From Bacillota bacterium (GTDB lineage Bacteria; Bacillota; Clostridia; Lachnospirales; Lachnospiraceae): 51,861 nt of DNA. Location of the stretch: contig JAEYJO010000079.1 in the NCBI GenBank assembly GCA_023408815.1, positions 1 to 51,861 on the forward strand, given 5' to 3'. This document shows, one piece after another, positions 42,686 through 51,830 of this stretch. Under the pieces are notes generated by a model that saw nothing but the letters and a program-made list of their open reading frames with translations, did not search any database and was not told where the DNA came from. Position numbers and translations under genes: made by a program. Each line of letters opens with the position of its first letter. Within the stretch, counting starts at the first letter, position 1.

Positions 42686-43002
42686 AATATATAAAACAGG
42701 GCTTTGCCATTTCGGTACCGGTAAATGAAGACTATGCAGTCAGGGCCAACATATTAAAGGCAGATACTGATAAACCAAATATTTATGATTTTACATTAGA
42801 AATATCTCAAAATAACATCGGACAATACCATTGTGTGGCCGGCGATGAGGTATACCGGATGGAGTCGGATAGTATAAACAAAGACGTGGCGGATTATATC
42901 CTGAGGATATATCAGGAGGGCTTCTTCTCAGCCATTATTAAAAAATACGAATATGTTGTCAGCTTTATGGAATTCGGCGCCTGGAATTATGAAAGAAGGT
43001 AA
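42682..43002 (+). CDS. Unrecognised 106-aa protein upstream of the polymerase
   Basis: 106 aa with good AAGGAAAGG ribosome site. Sequence such as YDFTLEISQNNIGQYHC and SFMEFGAWNYERR looks folded. It is coupled to the preceding ORF and followed directly by the polymerase gene, whose ribosome site lies in its last codons. Confidence 0.6.
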   Translation: MKYIKQGFAISVPVNEDYAVRANILKADTDKPNIYDFTLEISQNNIGQYHCVAGDEVYRMESDSINKDVADYILRIYQEGFFSAIIKKYEYVVSFMEFGAWNYERR

Positions 43003-43008
43003 TCAGTC

Positions 43009-45969
43009 ATCGATAAAACACAATATACACTTATCAAGATACCTATCAAAGAAATTGTAAAACAAAATTATAACGTGCTGATTACCAGAGAGGCAGAAAT
43101 CGAAAATGAATATTTAATTGCCCAGGGGTACTCTCTTCTCTTCGACCAGATACTAAGGCTGCGCGCCGGAGACCAGAATCACCATATAAAGCAATTGATA
43201 CTGGTCGTTGCCAAAAATGAACAAAAAGAAGAAAAAGTAAATCAGTTAAAGCAATTATTATACGGCGGCTTTACATATAACGGAATACATTATTCCCGCT
43301 TTGGGAAATCCGCTTCCCAGGGTAAACAAGGCATCACCGCATTTGTCAGCGATGATATTTTTGAAGATCTGTATACGATTACTCAGATGGACATGGAGAT
43401 TCTTAATTGTGTTATATCAAAATACGAGGCTCAGCGCTGTCTCCCATTCAGCTCCTGCACCATTCTTCCCGACTATATGCCAAATATTGTCATCATCGGC
43501 GAATATGAAAAAGTTTTAGAACACCAGCTGGTTAAATATGTCGTGGAAAGACAGAGAGAATTTACCGATAAGGATACCGGAAAGAAGGGAACCTATAACA
43601 GCCGGGAAATCGAGGAAGGTTATAAGGATATAAAATTATCTCCCTTTGACGGCTGCGGCTGTCATGAAAAAGAATTTATGGAAAAGGTAAAGGATACCCT
43701 TTGTTTAGATTATTCACCTATCGGTTCGCAGATCCGCATGCCCATGATGAAGGGATATTCCGTATATATTCCGTTCAAGGCACTGCTGCATGAATGGGGA
43801 TATGAATATATTACAGATATTTATGGAAAAGAACACAATATCGATACCATTGACTGCATTTGGAACACATCTATGTTCAAGGGGCATAAGCAGTTTCAAG
43901 AAAAATATGGGAATCAGGCCTGGACGAAATATATGGAAACGGTTGATAAATATGAGTACAAGCTTGGAATCAACAAGTACAGCCACCATATTAATAATCT
44001 AAATAAAAAGACGCGTATGAATTTTCAGTATCTTCAATGCTTAGATCTATGGAATCCGAAATACATCGATTATTACCAGCATGGTGAAATCGGTTCCTAC
44101 GATATTTTAGCAAAGGAAAACGCCGGAAAAATAATTTCTATTGCCAGGTATACCGCCGATTTGTTTGAAAAAATAATTAAAGGCGATAAATTCTATACCT
44201 ATAAATTTATGGGAGTGCAAAGCACCGAGGACTATGAGCCGGAAAGCAAGTATCTTGAGGCTGTACTCATTAATGACATTATGTTAAAAGACCCTGCCGT
44301 AAAACAATTTATTTACCGCAAGCTGAAAAAATCTATCGATGAAGCAAAGGTCGGTAAGATTTATGCCGACGGGTTTTATCATACACTTGTCGGAGATATG
44401 ATCGGGTATTTGCAATATGCCGTCGGAGAAATTCCAACTGGTTGTTTGAAAGCGCATGAATTTTTTTGTGAAACAATGGCTGAAGGCAATTGCTTATCCT
44501 TCCGCTCTCCCTTAGTGGACCCGTCCGAGGTGAACGAAATAACAATCGTAACCAACGAAATTACCCGTAAATGGCTCTCTCACTTTAAGGATCAGGACGT
44601 GGTGATGCTCAACATGTATGACCTCTCATTACCTCAACAGGGAGGTGCCGACTGTGACGGAGATATTGTTTTTCTATGTAACGATCCCACCATCGTTTCA
44701 TCGAAAATAGAAAAGCCTGTCATAATTGACATAAACGACAAAGCAATGGCCATCCCAAAAGAATATAACAAGAAAAACCTTATCGAATATGAACTGATGA
44801 CAAGGGACAGCCGTATCGGAGAAATCACAAATGCGGCCACCAGCATTGAAAACAAGTATACTGATGATGAGAATATCGGGAAATTATACTCAGACTATGC
44901 CAGTCTGCTACGAATCTTTCAGGGTCAGAACCGGCCCCTTTACACAGCGATGTGTATTGCAAATGCAGTGAACCTGGAAATCCAGGGTGTCATTCGAACC
45001 GGCTGCGTCCGGTAATCTTAGGAAATGAAGACGAATCGAATGGCTGACAGGAAAAACCTAAGTCGAAGAAGATAAGGCAATCCTGTGCCAAGCCTCCCGT
45101 CTTGGGAGGAAGGTGCAACGACCATTCCGTAAGGAAGTACATACAAGGTGAAATTCCTTGTATGGAAGCGCTGCATATCCATTTTTCCATGGATAAAGAT
45201 ATGGTCTACTCCCCTTATAAATATCGGGAAACCGAGGGTATCAAGGAAAGAAATAGATTTTTTGAAAACCGGACTTCGCTGGAATATGAGCGGCAGCCTT
45301 AGAAAACACCTAAAGCAAATTCCGTATTTCTTGCTTTTTAACTATCCGAAAAAAATGGACATCTATCAAAAGGTACGCCTCAAAAACAAAGATAGAAAAG
45401 AAGAAAGCGGCAAACTGAAATTAAATTGCTACCACTCTCCTTCTCCCATGAATGAACTATGTGCTTTTATATGTGCCTGGGAAAAAAAGAATATTTTATG
45501 GAGCAATGACATAGGCGGCTTGGCAGATACAAAGGAGATTGTTCTCAATCATACCTTAGAGCTGCAGAATAGACACATTATGAGAATATGCCGCAGATAC
45601 ATCAACGACTACGCACAGGAGATCAAAAAGCACATAAATATGCAACGGGAAAAATCGGATAACGAAGATCACAAATTCAACATGGAAGCAGTTGCCGGAG
45701 AATTCAGGAAAAAGCTGCGAGATGAAACCGGGCTGCCGGAGAAAACTATTGCTAACTACATCATCAAGGTTTCCTATGGCAGCATGTCAATCAGCAAGGC
45801 CTTGGCATGGTCCGCATACGGCGATTATATCGTAGACAATCTGAGGCGAAATACAAATATCAAACGAAACGTCAGCATAAAAGAAGTCCCGTTCCAAACG
45901 GAAGGTACCTATGAATATCTGGGTAAATATTTTGAATTCGAGGAAGGTGATACCTATTTACAACTGTGA
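43009..45969 (+). CDS. yonO: YonO-like single-chain RNA polymerase, gene split by a group I intron
   Basis: Exons 43009-44990 and 45237-45969 join in frame to about 904 aa, close to SPbeta YonO (905). The first exon ends after DxDGD in GGADCDGDIVF (codons 44650-44664), the metal-binding loop shared with RNA polymerase beta-prime, YonO and eukaryotic RdRPs. The second exon opens with KEIDFLKTG (45250-45273), matching the VDFPKTG-type motif that follows in RdRP relatives. An RMPMMKG strand lies earlier. No ATG is near the start: AGAAGG precedes ATC 43009, while GTG 43075 (882 aa) lacks a ribosome site. In SPbeta the enzyme transcribes phage late genes. Confidence 0.85.
44991..45236 (+). ncRNA. 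ORF-less group I intron (IA-like) in the polymerase gene
   Basis: About 246 nt. P1 pairs exon GGGTGT (44985-44990) with GCGTCC (45005-45010), with the U-G splice pair. The P/Q region reads GGCAATCCTGTGCCAAGCC; R is AGGTGCAACGACCAT and S is AAGATATGGTC, giving P7 (45120-45125 with 45201-45206). Extra stems CATACAAGG/CCTTGTATG (45140-45164, P7.1/7.2-like) and TATCCAT/ATGGATA (45176-45195, P8) are present. The intron ends in G and joins exons in frame; ends may be off by one or two bases. Confidence 0.9.
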
Positions 45970-45973
45970 TGAA

Positions 45974-46795
45974 ATGTATCTTTATGAGATTATAGAAGAT
46001 TACAAGGACGCATCCTCTCAAGAGGAAAAAGAGGAGATTTTCCGCGCTCTCTGCTCTTCCATCTGGTCCTGTGACAACAAAAGAAGAACCTATACCAAGT
46101 GCATCCGCTTCAAAATAAGAAAGGACTTAATAAATACCGAGCTCGGGCAAGTTTTTAATACATGGTCTCTCATTGAATATAAATATTATAAAGCAACCAC
46201 GAAGGACGAAAATTGGCGCAGTATTATCAGGCAAAAAATAAATAATATTTATACCAGGTATTTTGATAAAGAAATTGTTCTCGGTAAAGAATACATGCAT
46301 TTGATCACAACGCCAAAGCGCTTATATTATGAATGGATCTCCGGCTCGGAATTAGATGCCCAAGGGGTTACTTCCATTATCGATAATGCAATCGACGACT
46401 CCCTAAAAGTCAAAAGCAGGCTGCAATCGGAAAAAATGTCCTTATCATGGGGAGATTATAAAAAGGTAATGGAGGGCTTTTTACATACCGCTTTTCATAA
46501 TTGTAAATTAATCGAAAGCTACGAGGATAAGTCGGTCGTTTCATCCATATTCGATTTCCTGACCGAAGATCACTTTTACGTGAGGTATATCAATCACAGC
46601 TTAGACGGCCTTATGCGCAATTACCAAAGAAAATATTATGGAGTAAGACAGCACAGACCTCTTAAAAGATGCCGGTCATGCCGATGCATCATAGAGAATG
46701 ACAGTAAAAACAGACAATATTGCAAGTCTTGTAAAAAGGAAATAAGAAAAAGAATTAATCGAAATTATTATATTAAGACTGTTTTAAAATCGTAG
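45974..46795 (+). CDS. Unrecognised protein with C-terminal zinc ribbon
   Basis: 273 aa from ATG 45974; an ATT at 45956 has a better-placed AGGAAGG site. The frame overlaps the polymerase end. Helical and Tyr-rich; the C-terminus has CRSCRCII and CKSC (about 244-265), a four-Cys zinc ribbon, then a basic tail. It could be a nucleic-acid-binding partner of the polymerase or a phage regulator. Not recognised. Confidence 0.6.
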   Translation: MYLYEIIEDYKDASSQEEKEEIFRALCSSIWSCDNKRRTYTKCIRFKIRKDLINTELGQVFNTWSLIEYKYYKATTKDENWRSIIRQKINNIYTRYFDKEIVLGKEYMHLITTPKRLYYEWISGSELDAQGVTSIIDNAIDDSLKVKSRLQSEKMSLSWGDYKKVMEGFLHTAFHNCKLIESYEDKSVVSSIFDFLTEDHFYVRYINHSLDGLMRNYQRKYYGVRQHRPLKRCRSCRCIIENDSKNRQYCKSCKKEIRKRINRNYYIKTVLKS

Positions 46796-46998
46796 TTCTC
46801 CCCAGATTTAAGCTATTTATTGATATTTTTTCTTTCTTATATATCATATATGGAAATACAGAGAATCCATTTACTTTTCATAAAGTCCTTCTCATTTCTA
46901 GTCGGCGGCAGCACTGCAAATCCAAAATGCGGTGTTGCCGCTGACATTCTGAAGATTATAAATTCATTAAACTATCGATACTGTCAGGAGGTGAGCAT

Positions 46999-47475
46999 TT
47001 GGAAAACACAAAAAATTATGATATGTCCGAATATCGGAACAAAATAATGCATGCTATTGTATCGAACGAAAATATGGTAAAGCTTTTAGAGGACGACCCG
47101 CTAGGCCATCCGGAGGATACCATCCCATATAGTAAAGCCTATCCATATGAATACATACCCGATGAAGCGGCCGAAAGCGGTAAATACATCAGCTTTGAAC
47201 TCCACGCTACAACTGATGAAAAGAACAAACTGTTTAAAAGTATAACGGTTTCCTTTTTTATCCTATGCCATGCCGATGAGGTGCGGACGGCAAAAGGCTT
47301 ATGGTATGACAGCGTATCCTGCGAGCTGGAAAATATTTTTGCAGGAGGCAAGCTTGGCATCGGCAAAACATCTTTCATAAGCAATACAGCTTATGCTCCA
47401 AACAAGAAATTCAAGGGAAGGCTCTTATCCTTTGCCGTAAAAGAGCTCCAATACGGTATAAGAAATGGAACATAA
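46999..47475 (+). CDS. Unrecognised phage-type protein
   Basis: 158 aa starting at TTG 46999, supported by AGGAGGTG five bases upstream. The middle has ISFELHATTDEKNKLFKSITVSF as a beta-rich stretch (partly ISFELHATTDEKNKLF). Position ahead of tail genes suggests a tail-completion or neck-like role, but I see no signature. It overlaps the next gene by 11 bp. Confidence 0.55.
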   Translation: MENTKNYDMSEYRNKIMHAIVSNENMVKLLEDDPLGHPEDTIPYSKAYPYEYIPDEAAESGKYISFELHATTDEKNKLFKSITVSFFILCHADEVRTAKGLWYDSVSCELENIFAGGKLGIGKTSFISNTAYAPNKKFKGRLLSFAVKELQYGIRNGT

Positions 47476-48187
47476 GAAAAGCTTATTGAATTCATCCTCC
47501 CTTCCCATCACACCCCAAATCGAATTATATATTCCTACGGTGGGGGAAATATTGGAGGATGAGAAATATTATTATAATTTGGTGTTTTCACTGTGTGCGA
47601 CTCCTTCCGATTACATGGTACAGCTAGATGACGCAGGAATTGATTATACTAAAATTACAGATTATGAGTTATTTCTAATGCTATTTCAGATGCATAAGAC
47701 TCAGGATTTTTCACTTCTCTTCCCGAAACTGGATATGAGCGGTTTTCAGATATGCTCTAACAGCGAAACAGAAGAAAAGGTACTGTATGACGAAATGTCC
47801 GGTATTATGCTGGATAGCGTTATTATTTCCCAAATAACCGATACTTTAAGATTAATAAATGGATTAAAAAAACATGTTGTAAAACCCGGTAACGATGAGG
47901 CAAAAAGATATTTACTCGAAAAAGAAAGAAAAAGAATAAAAAGAAATGCAAAGAAACCGTATAAATCTCAGTTGGAAAACTTAATTATCGCTTTGGTAAA
48001 CCGCGCCGAATTCAAATATAACTATGAAGAAGTTATGGACTTATCCATATATAAATTCAATCAAAGCTTTAACCAGATTAGAACGGGAATTAACTTTCAT
48101 AATACTATGAGGGGAATATATGCCGGCACCATCGATATATCGAAGATTACCGACAGGGCAAGTTTAAGTTGGATTTCCGAAGATTAA
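47465..48187 (+). CDS. Unrecognised phage-type protein, possible tail assembly factor
   Basis: 240 aa, acidic N-terminal half (YELFLMLFQMHKTQDFSLLF) and a basic helical middle (KERKRIKRNAKKPYKSQ). Located directly before the tail-tube-like gene. It could be an assembly chaperone; no motif settles this. Confidence 0.5.
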   Translation: MEHKKSLLNSSSLPITPQIELYIPTVGEILEDEKYYYNLVFSLCATPSDYMVQLDDAGIDYTKITDYELFLMLFQMHKTQDFSLLFPKLDMSGFQICSNSETEEKVLYDEMSGIMLDSVIISQITDTLRLINGLKKHVVKPGNDEAKRYLLEKERKRIKRNAKKPYKSQLENLIIALVNRAEFKYNYEEVMDLSIYKFNQSFNQIRTGINFHNTMRGIYAGTIDISKITDRASLSWISED

Positions 48188-48213
48188 TTTTATTTAAAAA
48201 GGAGAATATAAAA

Positions 48214-48993
48214 ATGGCTATTGATGTAAACAAATTAATTATCACACAGGTGGATCAGATTACGGCTTTTAATACTGCGAACGAATTAGAATTCATTCTT
48301 GACGAGCTTACTGCTACTACTATTTCCAACAGCGAGGAAAAGACGGACATTACCGGCAAGGGCGGACGTAAAATCGCTTCGCTGAAAAAGAATAAGGCGG
48401 TGAAGATCACCGGAACAAACGCGCTGGTCGTAGGCGGTGCCATTGCAGCTATCACCGGTACTGAAGTAGAAAGCGGTACATATAAAGTCCGTTTTACGGA
48501 TATCATCGTTGTTAATAACGACAAATGCGAAACAAAAGATACTGCAGTAGGAACTGCCGGCGCTGAAATCGGTACGATCTATGTTAAAAATGCAAACGGT
48601 TCTTTGGGAAGGACATTATCTCAGAATGCTACTGCCTCCAAAAATGGAGAATTCGCTTACGATCCCGCAACGAAAGAAATCACTTTCTTCGAAGGTGATC
48701 TGAAGAACGGTGAGGAAGTTGTGGCTTTCTACGATGTAGAGGTAGAATCGGCAAAGATTTCCAACGATTCGGAAAAATATGGAAAAACATTAAAGCTTTA
48801 TATTGATATCACTGCTCAGGATAATTGCGATAACGTATATCATGGACAGTTTATTATCCAAAGAGCTGATTTTAACGGAACATTTGATCTGGCAATCGGC
48901 AGCGAGCCTACCACTCAGGCATTTGAAGCCGAATCTCTTGCAGGCGGATGCACCGGTTCCTCCAACCTTTGGGACTTGATTATCTTTCAGTAA
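48214..48993 (+). CDS. Phage structural protein, tail-tube-like
   Basis: 259 aa from ATG 48214 with AAAAAGGAG nine nt upstream; the frame extends back to 48169 through the previous gene. Beta-rich, Ala/Gly/Thr-rich composition (GGRKIASLKKNKAVKITG, NALVVGGAIAAITG). The late segment NVYHGQFIIQRADFNGTFDL resembles the closing strands of siphophage tail-tube proteins. Position before the tape measure gene fits. A capsid protein is the main alternative. Confidence 0.6.
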   Translation: MAIDVNKLIITQVDQITAFNTANELEFILDELTATTISNSEEKTDITGKGGRKIASLKKNKAVKITGTNALVVGGAIAAITGTEVESGTYKVRFTDIIVVNNDKCETKDTAVGTAGAEIGTIYVKNANGSLGRTLSQNATASKNGEFAYDPATKEITFFEGDLKNGEEVVAFYDVEVESAKISNDSEKYGKTLKLYIDITAQDNCDNVYHGQFIIQRADFNGTFDLAIGSEPTTQAFEAESLAGGCTGSSNLWDLIIFQ

Positions 48994-49009
48994 AACTTCT
49001 TAAAGGGGT

Positions 49010-49183
49010 ATGAAATTGTTAAATAAAATACAAAGACCATGCAGGATATGCGGAAAACTATACACTCCATGCCATAATTGCGAAAGTGACTCTTCCGCTT
49101 TTCATTGGAGAACGGTAGCCTGCTCGAAGGAATGCGCCTTGGCATACTTTTCTAAAGTAGAAAAAGCAAGGGCAGACAAATAA
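49010..49183 (+). CDS. Small Cys-rich zinc-finger protein
   Basis: 57 aa, start ATG 49010 with AAAGGGG upstream. Cys pattern CRICGKLYTPCHNC then CSKEC, six Cys plus His, likely one or two zinc sites. It follows the tail-tube-like gene by 16 bp and ends before a strong terminator. Too short for normal calling. Confidence 0.7.
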   Translation: MKLLNKIQRPCRICGKLYTPCHNCESDSSAFHWRTVACSKECALAYFSKVEKARADK

Positions 49184-49209
49184 ACTAAAATAAATACAGA
49201 CAAAACTGG

Positions 49210-49266
49210 AAAACGGGGATATAAATATCTTATTTACTAAAATTTGATTTTATATCCCCCGTTTTT
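49210..49266 (+). terminator. Terminator after the zinc-finger gene
   Basis: AAAACGGGGATATAAA pairs with TTTATATCCCCCGTTTT, followed by TTAATAAA. The loop is long (about 22 nt). Confidence 0.75.
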
Positions 49267-49333
49267 AATAAAGAGTTGCTTATACACAAGGTATTTTTAC
49301 AAGGATATGTTCCTTAAGGAGGATGGATAAGTT

Positions 49334-49540
49334 ATGATTAAATATTTTAAAATGAAAGAAAAAGAAATCGAGCTGAAAACACTGCTATACAGCTATGCTC
49401 TAAATTTTGTTAAAGAAAAAGAGGACATCATCAAGGTATTGACTAATCTGGTAACAGCATTGAAAGATGTACCTCCGGAAGAGCTGCAGGAAAAGCTTAT
49501 CGAACAAATTGTAAGGAATATGGAACGGAGTAAGGAATGA
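49334..49540 (+). CDS. Small helical protein upstream of the tape measure gene
   Basis: 68 aa, AAGGAGG site nine nt upstream. Highly helical, charged (EKEIELKTLLYSYALNF). Location just before the tape measure gene is where tail assembly chaperones lie in siphophages; it is much smaller than usual. Confidence 0.6.
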   Translation: MIKYFKMKEKEIELKTLLYSYALNFVKEKEDIIKVLTNLVTALKDVPPEELQEKLIEQIVRNMERSKE

Positions 49541-49590
49541 CTTGCTTTTATTTACAATAGGCATTTCCTTACGGTATAGAGAGGCGTCGC

Positions 49591-50877
49591 ATGAGTAAAA
49601 ATGACAATAAAATCGATGTCAGCATACAAATCACTGACTCGCAGGAAACAATACAAAAAAAATTAAGCAAAGCCGCAAGAAACTTAAAAATAGAAGCATC
49701 CCTGGGCGAAAACAGCAAAGAGAAGTCTTCCATGCTATCAAAGTGGCTCAATATGACCAAAATAATAAAAGTGGCCGAAACAGCTGTCAAAAGCATGGCG
49801 AATCAGGTCATAAAATTAAATACGGCCGAAACCGATCTGGCCATGGCCTCCAATATAACCAAACCGCAAATGACAGCTTTAATCTCTTCCTATTCAAAGC
49901 TGGGCGCTGAACTGAAAGCCACTGTAACCGATATTACCCAGTTAGGAACGGAATGGCTAAAGCACGGCAAAACCGTAGCCGAAACAACCACCCTTATTAA
50001 GGACTCTATGGTACTATCCAAAATAGGAAATTTATCTTCTGCTGAAAGCACCAAATATCTTGCTTCCATTATGGACGGTTATAAAATTTCCGCCGAAGGC
50101 GCGATGCACATTGTAGATAAATTATCTTCCGTTGACGTGGCCTCCGGCGCAAATATCGGCGGACTTGCCGCAGGTATTAGCGAGGTGGCAAAAAACGCAG
50201 ACTCGGCAGGAATATCGCTTGATAAGCTTCTCGGATATTTTGCCGCTGTAGGCGATAGTTCCCAAGCAGAAATGACAAATCTAAGCGGTTCCATTAATGC
50301 TGCATTATCCCGAATGGAAAATATCAGGCTTTCCAAGTTGGATGATTACGAAAATAACGGGGAAAGCCTATCCGGAATTGAAGCAGTTCTTGGAAAAGAA
50401 GGTATATCATTAAGAGATTCCTCTGACTCTTTCAGGGACTTAGGCGAAGTTTTGGATGAGGTAGCCTCTAAGTGGGATTCCTACTCGGAAGTTTCTCAGA
50501 ATGCTGTCGCCGGTGCCTTTGCCGGCAGCGAACATTCTGATAACTTTACAATTCTCATGGAAAATTACGATAATGCAATGAAGTATGCAAAAATCTCATT
50601 GGATTCATCGGGTCAGGCCATGGAAAGATTCTCCATTTATCAAGAATCACTTACCGGTAAAACGGAAGAATTTAGGAACGCATTTATCGGTCTTTCAACA
50701 ACCGTACTCGATTCGGATTTTCTAAAGGGTGTTATTGAATCCGGTACAACTTTAATAAATATTTTTGATGCAATTATAGGAAAATTAGGTGTTATTCCAA
50801 CGCTATCGGCAGGTATCGGCGCCGCATTAAGCATTAAAAACGTCGGTGGGGCCAGAATGTTCGCCCTCAAAATTTAA
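49591..50877 (+). CDS. Phage tail tape measure protein, short or truncated
   Basis: 428 aa. The TP901-type core is clear: TELD-like start region then SSYSKLGAELKATVTDITQL, TTLIKDSMVLSKIGNLSSAE, GGLAAGISEVAKNADSAGIS, GSINAALSRMENI, VAGAFAGSEHSDNF and the EEFRNAFIGLSTTVLDSDFL end of the core. It stops at SIKNVGGARMFALKI, without the long helical and membrane segments normal in tape measures (usually 700-2000 aa). The end runs into a structured RNA-like region. Either truncated by that element or a genuinely short ruler. Confidence 0.88.
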   Translation: MSKNDNKIDVSIQITDSQETIQKKLSKAARNLKIEASLGENSKEKSSMLSKWLNMTKIIKVAETAVKSMANQVIKLNTAETDLAMASNITKPQMTALISSYSKLGAELKATVTDITQLGTEWLKHGKTVAETTTLIKDSMVLSKIGNLSSAESTKYLASIMDGYKISAEGAMHIVDKLSSVDVASGANIGGLAAGISEVAKNADSAGISLDKLLGYFAAVGDSSQAEMTNLSGSINAALSRMENIRLSKLDDYENNGESLSGIEAVLGKEGISLRDSSDSFRDLGEVLDEVASKWDSYSEVSQNAVAGAFAGSEHSDNFTILMENYDNAMKYAKISLDSSGQAMERFSIYQESLTGKTEEFRNAFIGLSTTVLDSDFLKGVIESGTTLINIFDAIIGKLGVIPTLSAGIGAALSIKNVGGARMFALKI

Positions 50878-51333
50878 ATATGCACGACAGTATGGATGTT
50901 CTTTTGGATACAAAAGTTTCTACCATACACTTTATGAGGTACATAAAGGTAAACGGCTTATATGGTCTGAATAGATAATAGGTAAAAATAGCCTATTCTG
51001 GGAAGCACGTCAACCTCATACTACTCTCCTGTTATGGCGACATATCAGGCTTTAGTAACAATGTATGAGCTCGTGTGGTCAGCAGGGAAGCACACTCTCG
51101 CAGGTGAACCCCCACTGTAATAACATAGCCGGAATCATTTAGCTGCAACGTTTGTGATTTAATAGATATTCGGGACTACGCTGAGCAGCACAGTGAAATT
51201 ATTAGACAGAGACTTATCCTTTATCTTTGCTGCATGTTTGGCACTCACGCCATTTGAGTGTTTATGATAAGAAATGGCAATTTATAATTTTATATTTGAG
51301 AGTCAGAGTCCGTACAATGGGACTCATCTTTTG
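50840..51333 (+). ncRNA. Candidate large structured RNA at the tape measure 3' end
   Basis: About 450-490 nt without coding potential. Hairpins include AATAGG/CCTATT (50977-50997), CCTGTTATG-GCGA-CATATCAGG with a GNRA loop (51028-51049) and CACTCA/TGAGTG (51242-51260). GGGAAGCAC occurs twice. It ends at a terminator-like hairpin. I found no group I P/Q/R/S elements. A ROOL- or GOLLD-like phage RNA, or another class, is possible; I cannot name it. The 5' limit overlaps the tape measure ORF. Confidence 0.6.
51306..51333 (+). terminator. Terminator closing the structured region
   Basis: GAGTCC and GGACTC pair around an 8-nt loop, followed by ATCTTTTG. Confidence 0.65.
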
Positions 51334-51419
51334 TTATACTTTTTATATAGAGCTCTATAAGTTTTGATTTTCGCGCGATCGGAACTTATCTACTAACTAT
51401 AGAAAGAAGGGGTATGCAT

Positions 51420-51593
51420 ATGAACATCGTTTATAAACCATATTTAAAATTGATCGTAGTTAAAGTTGACCATTTTAACTCCGAAATTATTGATGAAAGG
51501 AACTTTGGATGTGATGAAGAGAATAAAATAAATGAGTTTAAGGACAAGTATATCAGAAATGATAATTATACTATATTAAGTATTGATATGTAG
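51420..51593 (+). CDS. Small ORF downstream of the structured RNA
   Basis: 57 aa; AGAAAGAAGGGG lies 7 nt upstream, with a second in-frame ATG at 51414. Sequence MNIVYKPYLKLIVVKVDHF then acidic and basic residues; no family recognised. Confidence 0.5.
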   Translation: MNIVYKPYLKLIVVKVDHFNSEIIDERNFGCDEENKINEFKDKYIRNDNYTILSIDM

Positions 51594-51665
51594 CATGATA
51601 CTAAAGTGCTGCTTAGGTAATTCAATTTCATAGTCAACTTATAATTCATAAGGAATAAAATTAAA

Positions 51666-51697
51666 AGCTGTGGTCCTCTGCGGCCACAGCTGGTTTT
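51666..51697 (+). terminator. Terminator after the small ORF
   Basis: AGCTGTGG (51666-51673) pairs with CCACAGCT (51684-51691), followed by GGTTTT. Confidence 0.75.
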
Positions 51698-51797
51698 GTC
51701 CTCTATTTTGAATATTATAATAACCTATTATAAAGAGACCGTTTCAAAGTTTGTGTAAACACAAAAAACTGATAAAAGATATGTGAATAGTTGCATT

Positions 51798-51830
51798 AAG
51801 GGCAAGGCTGTTTTCCTAAGTCTTGCCCTT
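51798..51830. terminator. Inverted repeat at the window end
   Basis: AAGGGCAAG pairs with CTTGCCCTT around a 15-nt loop; GATTGTATT follows. No gene lies between 51700 and 51861. Confidence 0.55.

Noticed and set aside
50878..51300. A group I intron in the tape measure gene, like that in the polymerase gene
   Set aside because: I found no R/S (P7) pair or P/Q core, and no downstream exon continuing the tape measure frame.
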